Shown piece by piece: positions 9,613 to 17,400 of a stretch of 64,000 nt of DNA. The stretch's first letter is position 1. The number at the start of each line of letters is the position of its first letter. Under the pieces are notes generated by a model. That model was not told where the DNA came from. It was given only the letters and a program-made list of their open reading frames with translations, and did no database searches. The DNA is from Enterococcus sp. RIT-PI-f (lineage in GTDB: Bacteria > Bacillota > Bacilli > Lactobacillales > Enterococcaceae), in NCBI RefSeq assembly GCF_001297065.1, contig NZ_LHOX01000021.1, forward strand, positions 124,001-188,000, given 5' to 3'. Made by a program: the position numbers and the translations under genes.

Positions 9613-10776
9613 TTGGAAAAAATAGCAGTATTTTTTGATCAATTGTTAGACAAGTCATCGCCACGATCACCCATTTGGAATCAAGAGGCGTTGATGGAAG
9701 ACAAAGAACTGTCATGGAGCTATATTGATGGTTGTATGATTTTAGCTGTGCAAAAAATGTATAATGTGACAAAAGATGTGAAATACCTAACCTTTATGGA
9801 AACCTTTATTGATTTCTATATTGATGAAGAAGGCAATCCACTAGGATTTGAAGAAAGTACGTATAATAGTGATGCCATCAACGAAGGCAAGGTCTTGTTT
9901 CAGCTATATGAAATCACACAAAAAGACAAGTACCGCAAAGCAATCGAAAAACTCTATCGGCAAGTTCGTTTACAACCACGTACATCAGAAGGTAGCTTGT
10001 GGCATAAATTGATTTATCCGCAGCAAGTGTGGCTAGATGGTTTATATATGGTCCAACCTTTTTCAGTAATGTACGAGCTTCTTTATCAGAAACAGCCAGC
10101 AATCGATGAGATCATGCTGCAATTTGAAATAGTGGCAACAAAAATGAGGGATGCGGCCACTGGTTTGTTTTACCATGGATATGACTGCAGTAAGCTGGCA
10201 TTTTGGGCGGATGATAAAACAGGATGTAGCAACCACTTTTGGACAAGATCTTTAGGCTGGTTTGCGATGGCGTTGGTGGATACAGCAGCGTTTCTTAAAC
10301 AAAGTGATCGCTTCAAAAAGGAACAAGAACAGCTACAAATGTATTTGCTGTCGCTATTGGACGCGCTGCTTCCTTTTCAAGATTCGACTTCTCATCTATT
10401 CTTTCAAGTGACCGATGAAATCAACAGACCAGGGAACTACCTAGAAACAAGTGGTTCAGCAGCATTTTCATATGTGATGTTGAAGGGGTATCGCACGGGA
10501 TTGTTGACAAAAGAATATGCCTTGATAGGGGAACGGATATTGGCTAGTTTAACTGATTTGAAATTGGATGACCGTCAAGAAGGCTATGTATTGAAAGATA
10601 TCTGTTTGGTTGCGGGATTAGGCGGTATGCAGGGGAAGGGAACGTATAAAGAAAGAGATGGTTCTTTTGCTTATTATATTTCAGAACCCATTGTTGAGAA
10701 TGATGCCAAAGGAATTGGCCCTCTTGTCTTTGCCTATACAGAATGGTGTTTATTGAATCAGCAGCATCTCATATAG
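9613..10776 (+). CDS. GH88/GH105-type unsaturated uronyl hydrolase
   Basis: Start set at TTG 9613: a perfect AAGGAGG (9601-9607) lies 5 bases upstream and directly after the RDD stop codon. In-frame ATGs at 9526 and 9559 lie inside the RDD gene with no clear Shine-Dalgarno. The product is then about 387 residues, close to the size of YteR/YesR-type enzymes. It has the alpha/alpha-toroid pattern with W-S-Y-I-D-G-C, H-G-Y-D and FWTRSLGWFAMAL. Such enzymes remove a 4,5-unsaturated uronic acid from oligosaccharides made by polysaccharide lyases. No signal peptide, so it works in the cytoplasm on imported sugar. GH88 and GH105 (GAG versus rhamnogalacturonan substrates) cannot be separated here. 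No terminator is obvious after the stop. Confidence 0.88.
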   Translation: MEKIAVFFDQLLDKSSPRSPIWNQEALMEDKELSWSYIDGCMILAVQKMYNVTKDVKYLTFMETFIDFYIDEEGNPLGFEESTYNSDAINEGKVLFQLYEITQKDKYRKAIEKLYRQVRLQPRTSEGSLWHKLIYPQQVWLDGLYMVQPFSVMYELLYQKQPAIDEIMLQFEIVATKMRDAATGLFYHGYDCSKLAFWADDKTGCSNHFWTRSLGWFAMALVDTAAFLKQSDRFKKEQEQLQMYLLSLLDALLPFQDSTSHLFFQVTDEINRPGNYLETSGSAAFSYVMLKGYRTGLLTKEYALIGERILASLTDLKLDDRQEGYVLKDICLVAGLGGMQGKGTYKERDGSFAYYISEPIVENDAKGIGPLVFAYTEWCLLNQQHLI

Positions 10777-10808
10777 ACTGACAAATTGAGTAAGCGCAAT
10801 CAAATCAT

Positions 10809-10838
10809 TTGTGACATCTTATTATCCTACGTTACAAT
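10809..10838 (+). promoter_or_regulatory. Sigma-A-type promoter of the stress protein gene
   Basis: TTGTGA (10809-10814), 18-base spacer, TACAAT (10833-10838), about 85 bases before the ATG. Confidence 0.5.
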
Positions 10839-10922
10839 AAAGAGGTAGATTCAGTTGATGACACAACGGATCACGCATACATCTTAGCGAGCGAAACGTA
10901 AATATAATAAGGAGGATTTCAA

Positions 10923-11417
10923 ATGACAAAGAGAAACCTAACGATTATTGGTAGTTACGATACGCGCACAGAAGCATTGCCGGTGATTGAACAATTGACA
11001 AATGAAGGGTATGGCAAAGATGACATCGTGCTATATGCCAACCAGGCTGTGATTGATCAATTTGATTTAGATACGATAACGGATGTAGATGTAGAAGAAG
11101 CAGCAGCGAATGAACATGACCGTTCACTCTGGGACAAAATCAAAGATGCTTTTTCCTTTGGGAATCATGACTTTGAGAACGAAGACGATCCTTTATTTGG
11201 TTATCGGAGTGATATTGAACAAAACAAACTAATTGTAGGGGTCTATGATTACCGACCAATGGATAAAGTAGGCGATTCTGATGCATCAACGACAATCGAT
11301 ACGCCACTTCCGGGAGAAACAGCGTTCCCTGATGAATCGGTTGAACCTGCACCACGTTTTGGAGATAGTGATATCGAAGCGCCGATCCATGACCCGAATC
11401 ATTTGCGTAATTTATGA
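10923..11417 (+). CDS. General stress protein, YflT-type domain
   Basis: 164 residues, very acidic. The N-terminal ~105 residues (NLTIIGSYDTRTEALPVIEQL onward, to LIVGVYDYRP) match the heat-induced stress protein YflT/GSP17M fold; the C-terminal ~55 residues are Asp/Pro/Glu-rich and look disordered. AAGGAGG precedes the ATG. It is a single gene with its own promoter and terminator. Biochemical role unknown in the family; induction by stress is known for the Bacillus members only. Confidence 0.8.
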   Translation: MTKRNLTIIGSYDTRTEALPVIEQLTNEGYGKDDIVLYANQAVIDQFDLDTITDVDVEEAAANEHDRSLWDKIKDAFSFGNHDFENEDDPLFGYRSDIEQNKLIVGVYDYRPMDKVGDSDASTTIDTPLPGETAFPDESVEPAPRFGDSDIEAPIHDPNHLRNL

Positions 11418-11462
11418 TCAATTACTGAGCGCCAGTAGTTGATTGAAGCGACTATGTCTAGC

Positions 11463-11513
11463 AATCAAGTATCTGCAAGCCGTCAGATGGTTTTCAGATA
11501 CTTGATTTTTTTT
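11463..11513 (+). terminator. Strong terminator after the stress protein gene
   Basis: AATCAAGTATCTG (11463-11475) pairs perfectly with CAGATACTTGATT (11495-11507), followed by T residues. Confidence 0.9.
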
Positions 11514-11563
11514 GAAAAAAAACCTTCAATAAAACTTTGACATCTTTGACAACAAAACTTAAT

Positions 11564-11592
11564 TTGTTGACGTTGGTCTTTTTTTGTATAAT
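11564..11592 (+). promoter_or_regulatory. Promoter of the Ser-rich secreted protein
   Basis: Perfect -10 TATAAT (11587-11592); the best -35 at 17 bases is only TTGTTG (11564-11569). Direct repeats CTTTGACA (11535-11542 and 11544-11551) and a third TTGAC (11567-11571) lie just upstream and may be activator sites. Confidence 0.45.
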
Positions 11593-11657
11593 ATAGATAG
11601 AAGATAGTTTGTTGTATGAAATCTAGCCATCAAAAATGGAGAGAGGCAGGGCAGACG

Positions 11658-12278
11658 ATGAAATTCAAATTTAATTTACAATCAGCGCTTGTCAGTTGTG
11701 GCGTTGCTGTTTTCTTAAGTATGGCCATCAATCAAGATGCGAATGCATTCGTAGCAGCACCTTTCGTGCGGAATGCGACCAGCAGTTCTTCTGAAGCCCC
11801 TGTCCAAACGGCAAGCAGTTCGACTGCTGAAACAACAAGCACCAGCAGCATCTACTATGAAGCAAGTGTTAGTACATATAGTGAAATCCGTACAAATCCG
11901 CAAAGTGAAGAGGCATCATCTAATGTGTCTTCAGAGTCAATCAGTCAGTCGACGGTCGAAGAGGGCACATCATCTTCGCAAGAAGTACAGAGCAGCGCCT
12001 CCTCTTCTAGTAGTCTATCTGATTCAGAATCATCTGGTACATCATCAACATCCAGTACATCCAGCAGTTCTTCAAGTACATCAGAAACACATACAACCTC
12101 TTCTGAATCTAGTTCTTCCAGCAGCACTAGTTCAGAATCTTCGACAAGCACTTCAAGTAGTGAAGAAGCAGAGGAAGAAAATACGGGCAATTCTGATTTG
12201 GCAATCGAAAATCCAATTGAGCAAGGATCATCAAATACAAAGAATCAGCATGAAGCAGTCGTAAATGTAAATAAATAA
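11658..12278 (+). CDS. Ser/Thr-rich secreted protein of unknown function
   Basis: Start taken at ATG 11658 (after GAGAGGCAGGG) rather than the in-frame ATG at 11616, which lacks a ribosome binding site. The 206-residue product opens with a signal peptide (MKFKFNLQ, then a hydrophobic run, cleavage near DANA-F). The rest is low-complexity: long runs of Ser with Thr, Glu and some Ala from about residue 40 to 180, and no recognisable domain. There is no LPXTG motif, C-terminal membrane anchor or wall-binding module, so it should be released or held non-covalently. It may be a Ser-rich stalk, a glycosylation substrate or a degraded surface protein; unassigned. It has its own promoter and terminator. 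Confidence 0.7.
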   Translation: MKFKFNLQSALVSCGVAVFLSMAINQDANAFVAAPFVRNATSSSSEAPVQTASSSTAETTSTSSIYYEASVSTYSEIRTNPQSEEASSNVSSESISQSTVEEGTSSSQEVQSSASSSSSLSDSESSGTSSTSSTSSSSSSTSETHTTSSESSSSSSTSSESSTSTSSSEEAEEENTGNSDLAIENPIEQGSSNTKNQHEAVVNVNK

Positions 12279-12280
12279 GA

Positions 12281-12356
12281 AAACACCTTGTTTGGTGATC
12301 CTTTCTGTCGTTGCATCTAGTCAATGGGTAAGAAGTGATCCGGTAAGGTGTTTTTT
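12281..12356 (+). terminator. Terminator after the Ser-rich protein gene
   Basis: AAAACACCTT (12281-12290) pairs with AAGGTGTTTT (12345-12354) and continues into T residues; the long loop contains further short complementarity (GGTGATCC ... GTGATCC is direct, not inverted). Confidence 0.65.
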
Positions 12357-12415
12357 GACGGGAAAAAATCGATTGATTTGTAAGCATATCTAGAAGGAAA
12401 TTGCGTAGTTTTCGC

Positions 12416-12421
12416 TATAAT
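12416..12421 (+). promoter_or_regulatory. -10 element (TATAAT) before psiE
   Basis: Perfect TATAAT 20 bases before the start codon and just ahead of AAAGGAGG. No good -35 at 16-18 bases, so the call rests on the -10 alone and would give a very short leader. Confidence 0.35.
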
Positions 12422-12441
12422 AATCTCAAAGGAGGCGTCGT

Positions 12442-12855
12442 ATGGGAAGGTATTTTAAACATTTTGAAAAAATGATCAGTGTGATCGTTGATATTATGCT
12501 GGGATTATTGGTCTTGCTTGTTTTGGTCGTAATGGCTGAAGCCATTTATAAAATCGTGCTCCATGTCATTCCATTAAGCGAAGTGAGCGATTTGTCCTTA
12601 TTGATCGAAGAAATTGCGACATTGTTTATTTTATTAGAAATCATTTTGATGTTATTGCGATACGTAAAAGAAGGGCATCATATACCGGTCAGATATTTGA
12701 TCTTGATCAGTATCACAGCGATTTTAAGAGAACTGCTATTGGCACAAGGAAAAGGATTAGAAACACTATTCTTGGCACTGGCTATTCTGGTATTGATTTT
12801 TGTTTTACAAGCATTGGAAAAACTAAAAGCTTTTCACAGTTCTAAGGAGCTGTAA
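12442..12855 (+). CDS. psiE: PsiE family phosphate-starvation-inducible membrane protein
   Basis: 137 residues with four predicted membrane helices. The family pattern is visible: a charged N-terminus, EAIYKIVLHVIP after TM1, LIEEIATLFILLEIILMLLRY in TM2, then KEGHHIPVRYLILISITAILRELL. Function unknown; the E. coli member responds to phosphate starvation. AAAGGAGG sits just before the ATG. It is convergent with fbp and shares a bidirectional terminator with it. Confidence 0.9.
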   Translation: MGRYFKHFEKMISVIVDIMLGLLVLLVLVVMAEAIYKIVLHVIPLSEVSDLSLLIEEIATLFILLEIILMLLRYVKEGHHIPVRYLILISITAILRELLLAQGKGLETLFLALAILVLIFVLQALEKLKAFHSSKEL

Positions 12856-12874
12856 ACGCATCTTTGTCTACAAC

Positions 12875-12922
12875 AAAACAGCAGCATCACCAACGAGTTA
12901 TGTTTGGTGGTGCTGCTGTTTT
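12875..12922. terminator. Bidirectional terminator between psiE and fbp
   Basis: A 19-bp near-perfect stem (12875-12893 with 12904-12922) flanked by A residues on the left and T residues on the right, so it can end transcription from both sides. The right arm includes the last codons of fbp. Confidence 0.85.
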
Positions 12923-14772
12923 AGTTTAGTCAGCAAGTCGGTGCTTTCTTTTTGCAATTGCGCACCGATATCCGTTTGCGCGACCAATATTCGTTCGCTT
13001 TGACGGACAACCAATCTTTTTTGACTCACGATATCGATGCGTTCTTCGATCGCTTTTTGGCGATTTGTGAACGATTGATGGGCAGCCAAGGTCATGCCGA
13101 AAGAATTTGCCAACAATGTATACCCGGCGATGCCAGTGACGGATTGATAGGAACGGGACAATCCGCCATCGATCACCAACAACCGACCGTTGGCTTTGAT
13201 CGGTGTTTCCCCTTTACGCACTTTGACAGGTGTATGGCCATTGATAATATGCCCCGTTGCGGCCAAACCGAAAGCTTCTAATAGCTGACAACAGAAATTC
13301 TCCTCTTCTCGCAAAGTATAGTAGGCATTTTTTTGTTCTTGATGGGTTGCAGGATCGGCAATAAAGTAGCGTTCAAATGTCTTCATCGCTTTTTTGCCAA
13401 ACAAGGATGAGCCTTCACCGCACCACAAATACCAAATCATATCGGTTGCCAAGTCATCTTGAATGTGAGGTGCGGCTAAGCTTTGGGTCATACACTTTTG
13501 AAAGAAGAGCAGCAATTCTTTGCCTTGATAGCTTTTTTCACCAAAGGTAAAGGGGAGGAATGCACCATTTTCTTGACAAGGAATGCAGCCATGAAAGAGC
13601 AGGTTGCCATTGGATAGGTGAAACAGTGTTCCTTTTTCCGCTAAGAAATGGAGATGTTGTTTTAATCTTAGAGAGGCATGGAACTGCATCATCAAATCAT
13701 TGATGACCGCTTCTTCGTCAGTGGTCAAACGATAGGGCTCTTTGCTATCTACTGTTTGAAAGCATGCGTTGATCAGAGGATAATCTTCATCCATGTGGAT
13801 AGTCCGCCGATTGGCATCGATCAAGTGCAGCAACAAGCGATCGTGCATATTAAATTCTGGATGCCTTTGAATGACTGCAGCTTCTAGTTTAAATTGAATG
13901 ATCGTAAAGGCTTGTTGCAGCAGCATGGCATCTTGTTTTTGTTCCCTAGATAATGCATCGACTGCATCTCGCGGATAAAAAGCGGGATTTTCGCTATAAT
14001 GCTTGCGACTAAATGCAATGGCAGCAGACAAATCGATGCCATATCCCTCTTGCAATAATGTTAAATTGCCATAACGCGCTGCTATACGCAGCACGTTGGC
14101 TAAACAAGGAAGCGAACCGCAATAACTGCCGATCCACAGGATATCGTGATTGCCCAGTTGGATATCAAGAGAAGGCAATGTCATTAGACGATCCATGATT
14201 TTATCAGGTGCGGGACCGCGGTCATAGATATCACCTAAGACATGTAAATGATCAACGACAAAACGTTGAATCAAAAAGGCCAATTCTTGACAAAAAAGCG
14301 GCGCGGTATCTAAAGCAATGATTTGTTCAAAGATGGCATTGTAGTAGGCTTCTTTATTGAAGTCCGCATCGTATTGGTACAGCAGCTCTTCCAAGATGTA
14401 GGCGAAGGCAGGCGGCAAAGCTTTTCGGACTTTTGAGCGAGTATACTTGCTGGATGTATAGCGGGCAACTGTCACCAATTGTTCCATCAGCGTTTGCCAA
14501 GCATGATCATCTAATTGTTTTTCTTGCAAAAGCTCTTCGGGATAGTAAATCAGAAAGCACAGTTCAGTTTGCTCTTTTGCAGACAATGCATCACCGAACA
14601 AGTCAGCGATTTTTTCACGGATACGACCGGAGCCATTGCGTAAAATATGGTCGAAGGCATCATACTCGCCATGCAGATCACTGACGAAATGCTCAGTTGC
14701 TTTAGGCAGTTGTTGGATGGCGGCCAAGTTGATGATCTCTGTCAAATAGGCGAGTTTCTCTGTGTCAGTCAT
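12898..14772 (-). CDS. fbp: Fructose-1,6-bisphosphatase, class III
   Basis: Start placed at ATG 14772, which overlaps the yqfL stop by 8 bases (ATGACTGA) after an AAAGG site; an in-frame ATG at 14820 lies deep inside yqfL and adds residues unlike the family. About 624 residues. Metallophosphoesterase motifs are clear: FVSDLHGEYDAF near the N-terminus, GDIYDRGPAPDK, LGNHDILW and a late INGHTPV. The enzyme converts fructose-1,6-bisphosphate to fructose-6-phosphate in gluconeogenesis. It is the last gene of ccpN-yqfL-fbp, all three concerned with gluconeogenic flux, and is expected to be translationally coupled to yqfL. Confidence 0.95.
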   Translation of the reverse strand: MTDTEKLAYLTEIINLAAIQQLPKATEHFVSDLHGEYDAFDHILRNGSGRIREKIADLFGDALSAKEQTELCFLIYYPEELLQEKQLDDHAWQTLMEQLVTVARYTSSKYTRSKVRKALPPAFAYILEELLYQYDADFNKEAYYNAIFEQIIALDTAPLFCQELAFLIQRFVVDHLHVLGDIYDRGPAPDKIMDRLMTLPSLDIQLGNHDILWIGSYCGSLPCLANVLRIAARYGNLTLLQEGYGIDLSAAIAFSRKHYSENPAFYPRDAVDALSREQKQDAMLLQQAFTIIQFKLEAAVIQRHPEFNMHDRLLLHLIDANRRTIHMDEDYPLINACFQTVDSKEPYRLTTDEEAVINDLMMQFHASLRLKQHLHFLAEKGTLFHLSNGNLLFHGCIPCQENGAFLPFTFGEKSYQGKELLLFFQKCMTQSLAAPHIQDDLATDMIWYLWCGEGSSLFGKKAMKTFERYFIADPATHQEQKNAYYTLREEENFCCQLLEAFGLAATGHIINGHTPVKVRKGETPIKANGRLLVIDGGLSRSYQSVTGIAGYTLLANSFGMTLAAHQSFTNRQKAIEERIDIVSQKRLVVRQSERILVAQTDIGAQLQKESTDLLTKLKQQHHQT

Positions 14773-15580
14773 AGCGGTTGCCTTTGAGGTCTTCTTCGAT
14801 CCATAAGGCGCTTTCTTCAATTGACCGTTGACTTACATCGATCATCGGAATGGCTAATTTTTGGAACCAGTCTTCCGCATAAGCAAGTTCTGTTTTGATC
14901 CGCTCCAAACTTGTATAGTTGGTATCTTCCTTTAACCCCAGCGAGAGCATCCGAGAACGTCGAATGGCAGCCAATGCCTCAGCACTCGTTGTCAAACCAA
15001 CCATTTTTTTAGGATCTAGTGCAGCGATTTCTTGCGGCAGCGCCACTTCTGGAATCAGAGGCAGATTGGCTGTTTTATACCCGCGGTTCGCTAAGTACAA
15101 GCTCAATGGTGTTTTCGATGTCCGGGAAACCCCCAATAAAACCAGATCGGCATCAAGAAAACCACGGGGGTCTTTGCCATCATCATATTTGACTGCAAAC
15201 TCCATAGCAGCGACGCGGCTAAAGTATGCTTGATTCAAACGATGGATCGCACCTGGCTCTTGGACCGCAGGAACCCCGAAGCTGGCTTCGATCAAATGGG
15301 TCAAAGGTGACATCAGATCCACATACTTCAACCCCGTACGATGAGCAAATGTTTCTACGTAAGCGACTAAGTGTTTGTTCACTAATGTAGTCACTACGAT
15401 GGCTTTTTCAAGTAATGCGTCTTTCAAAATCTCTGTCAAACTGTCTTCATCTTTGATAAATGGAAACAACTGAATGTCGGATAAATCAATTGTTGGAAAT
15501 TGTGCGGAAACTGCTGCAATCAGTTTTTGGGCCGTTTCGCCAACTGAATCTGAAATCAAATACAACCGAATGTTTTTCAT
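14765..15580 (-). CDS. yqfL: PPDK/PEP synthase regulatory kinase-pyrophosphorylase (YqfL/PpsR, DUF299)
   Basis: 271 residues, the usual family length. The opening IRLYLISDSVGETAQKL and the P-loop-like GVSRTSKTPLSLYLANRG (about residue 150) are diagnostic. Family members are bifunctional: they inactivate pyruvate phosphate dikinase or PEP synthase by ADP-dependent phosphorylation and reactivate it by phosphorolysis. AAGGGG lies 7 bases before the ATG. It sits 15 bases after ccpN and overlaps fbp by 8 bases. No target dikinase gene is in the window. Confidence 0.94.
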   Translation of the reverse strand: MKNIRLYLISDSVGETAQKLIAAVSAQFPTIDLSDIQLFPFIKDEDSLTEILKDALLEKAIVVTTLVNKHLVAYVETFAHRTGLKYVDLMSPLTHLIEASFGVPAVQEPGAIHRLNQAYFSRVAAMEFAVKYDDGKDPRGFLDADLVLLGVSRTSKTPLSLYLANRGYKTANLPLIPEVALPQEIAALDPKKMVGLTTSAEALAAIRRSRMLSLGLKEDTNYTSLERIKTELAYAEDWFQKLAIPMIDVSQRSIEESALWIEEDLKGNRYD

Positions 15581-15595
15581 ATGTTTACCCCTTTT

Positions 15596-16231
15596 TTAAA
15601 ATGATTGATTTTCACTTTCAAGTCCAGCTTGAATAAAGAAGTGCATGATTTTTGTTTTGGTGATTTTTCCGATGACTGTTTTTGGTGCTGCTGGATCGAT
15701 GACTGGCAGTGTATCGATCTCGTGTCTGCTCAGTAGCGTGCCTGCTGTCAAAATCGTTTCTTCGGGCGTGATAGTGACAATATTGGGCATTCTAGTCATG
15801 ATCATAGCGACAGGCGTTTTCTCTGGTGCTTGAGCACTGATCGAAAAGCGCAGCAAATCCTTTCGTGAAAGAACACCAATCAATTCCTCGGCTTCATTTT
15901 TGACGTACAGCGAGCCAACATCGTACATAAATAAAGTAGTGACTGCTTCATACACAGATACAGTCTGCAGAATCATCAATGGGGGAATCATGATCTCTGA
16001 AACTTTGACGTGGTATAGTTTTTCAAACAGTAAGGGTTCGACTGTTTGGCCGGTATAGAAATAGCCGACTTTCGGTCGAGCGTCCAATAAACCAGTCATG
16101 GTCAAGATGGATAAATCATTTCGCAGGGTGGCGCGACTCAACCCAAAGTGCTTGGCGATGGCTTCTCCACTTATGGGTTGATGTTGTTTGACAATCTCGA
16201 TCATTTTCAATTGTCTTGATGTTAATTCCAA
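15596..16231 (-). CDS. ccpN: CcpN-type gluconeogenesis repressor (HTH plus two CBS domains)
   Basis: 211 residues. An N-terminal winged HTH (about 1-62; ISGEAIAKHFGLSRATLRNDLSIL) is followed by paired CBS domains (about 75-205), which bind adenine nucleotides. This is the architecture of B. subtilis CcpN (YqzB), which represses gapB and pckA on glycolytic carbon sources. The neighbouring yqfL gene is the same as in Bacillus; the fbp gene extends the theme. Its control region holds a sequence matching the CcpN operator consensus as I recall it, suggesting autoregulation. Confidence 0.92.
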   Translation of the reverse strand: MELTSRQLKMIEIVKQHQPISGEAIAKHFGLSRATLRNDLSILTMTGLLDARPKVGYFYTGQTVEPLLFEKLYHVKVSEIMIPPLMILQTVSVYEAVTTLFMYDVGSLYVKNEAEELIGVLSRKDLLRFSISAQAPEKTPVAMIMTRMPNIVTITPEETILTAGTLLSRHEIDTLPVIDPAAPKTVIGKITKTKIMHFFIQAGLESENQSF

Positions 16232-16252
16232 TGTGTCACTCCCTTTCTCTAA

Positions 16253-16273
16253 TGTGATATACTATTTAGTATA
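16253..16273. promoter_or_regulatory. Putative CcpN operator and palindrome at the ccpN promoter
   Basis: TGTGATATACT (16253-16263) fits TRTGHYATAYW, the recalled CcpN site consensus, at all 11 positions. It overlaps a palindrome TATACTA-TT-TAGTATA (16258-16273) that includes the -10 region of the ccpN promoter. Confidence 0.5.
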
Positions 16274-16296
16274 GTAAGTTTTGCATAAAAATGCAA
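16268..16296 (-). promoter_or_regulatory. Sigma-A promoter of ccpN-yqfL-fbp
   Basis: Read on the minus strand: TTGCAT (-35, 16296-16291), 17-base spacer, TATACT (-10, 16273-16268). The -35 and part of the spacer form a second perfect palindrome, TTGCAT-AAAA-ATGCAA on the plus strand (16281-16296). Confidence 0.7.
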
Positions 16297-16415
16297 CTAC
16301 AGAAAACATATGCGACCATGATTAAGAGACAATTGTTGTTGCAAAAAGTGTTCTCGGTTATCATTTGGCCATTTTTTTGATAGACTTAAATCATCAACGA
16401 TAAGGGGGAAGTATC

Positions 16416-17225
16416 ATGGAAACAATCGAACTAAATACGGGTATCCAGATTCCTGTGATCGGCAGCGGTACGAATACTTTTGGTAAAGAGAATAAAGACT
16501 ATCAAGGAACGATCAACAATGATACCACCGAATTAGCAGCAGCAATCGCTGCAGGGTATCGACATTTCGATACGGCCATCGCTTATCGAAATGAAGCAGT
16601 CGTGGGGAAAGCTATCAAAGAAAGCGGAATCGACCGAAGCGCGTTTTTCATCACATCTAAAATTCCCGGCACACCAGAATATACGAAAGATGCAGCCGCA
16701 GTTAAATCCGGTGTGGAAGCGAGTTTGTCTGCCTTGCAAACGGAAACCATCGATTTGTATTTGATCCATCATCCGTGGGACAATTTAGAAGAAATCGCTG
16801 CAGTCTGGGCTGTTTTGGAGGCCTATGTCGACCGCGGGATCCTCAAAGCTATCGGTGTATCTAATTTTCAAGAAAAAGAACTAGGTTACCTACTAGAACA
16901 TAGTCGGATCAAACCTGCCATCAATCAAATAGAATCTCATCCAGGGAAATGGAGTGATGGTATCATTGGCTATTCTCTATCAAATCAAGTCGTGCCTGAA
17001 GCTTGGGGACCACTTTCGAGGATCTCTGATTCAGCCAAAGAACAACTCACTGTGATTGGGGAAAAATATCAAAAATCATGGAGCCAAGTGGTCTTGCGCT
17101 ACCAAATCGAACGAGGTGTGGTGGTGATTCCTAAATCTCATTCAGCCGAACATCAAGCCGCGAACTTAGCCATCTTTGATTTTTCTTTGACAGATGAAGA
17201 AAAAGAAATCATCAAAGGTTTGTAA
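16416..17225 (+). CDS. Aldo/keto reductase
   Basis: 269 residues, (beta/alpha)8 barrel NADPH-dependent oxidoreductase. The catalytic tetrad is recognisable: Asp and Tyr in HFDTAIAYRNE, Lys in FITSKI, His in YLIHHPW. The cofactor end includes VVIPKSHS. The fold is complete, though the loop after INQIESHP (about residues 175-200) is shorter than in typical members. AAGGGGGAAG precedes the ATG. It is a single gene ended by a strong terminator, divergent from ccpN. Substrate unknown. Confidence 0.9.
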   Translation: METIELNTGIQIPVIGSGTNTFGKENKDYQGTINNDTTELAAAIAAGYRHFDTAIAYRNEAVVGKAIKESGIDRSAFFITSKIPGTPEYTKDAAAVKSGVEASLSALQTETIDLYLIHHPWDNLEEIAAVWAVLEAYVDRGILKAIGVSNFQEKELGYLLEHSRIKPAINQIESHPGKWSDGIIGYSLSNQVVPEAWGPLSRISDSAKEQLTVIGEKYQKSWSQVVLRYQIERGVVVIPKSHSAEHQAANLAIFDFSLTDEEKEIIKGL

Positions 17226-17237
17226 ATCATTTCTTTC

Positions 17238-17272
17238 AAACACTTAGGACCTAGCGTTCTAAGTGTTTTTTT
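17238..17272 (+). terminator. Terminator after the aldo/keto reductase gene
   Basis: Perfect stem AAACACTTAG (17238-17247) / CTAAGTGTTT (17259-17268) with an 11-nt loop and following T residues. Confidence 0.9.
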
Positions 17273-17297
17273 CTGTCCAAGATCAAGAACTGAGGAC

Positions 17298-17324
17298 TTA
17301 ATTTTTACATAGAACAACCGATTA
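17298..17324 (+). promoter_or_regulatory. SigD/FliA-type promoter of mcp1
   Basis: TTAA (17298-17301), 15-base spacer, ACCGATTA (17317-17324). It shares TTAA, the spacing and the CCGAT core with the motA and flgM sites, and lies about 75 bases before the start codon. Confidence 0.65.
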
Positions 17325-17400
17325 GGAGTATTAGGCAGTGTCTGCAGAACAAGATACTCTGTTGATAAATGAAATTTAGACATAAAGGAGTGGCACAGAC

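Noticed and set aside
11945-12190. Antisense and alternative-frame open frames across the Ser-rich gene
   Set aside because: They arise from the TCN/AGN codon runs of the low-complexity gene and lack ribosome binding sites and sensible products.
12952-13281. Plus-strand open frames within fbp (also near 13678 and 14433)
   Set aside because: Shadow frames opposite a well-supported fbp gene; no ribosome binding sites or family features.
14773-14820. Longer N-terminus for Fbp
   Set aside because: It lies inside yqfL, adds a Lys/Ser-rich stretch unlike the family, and ATG 14772 forms a normal coupled overlap.
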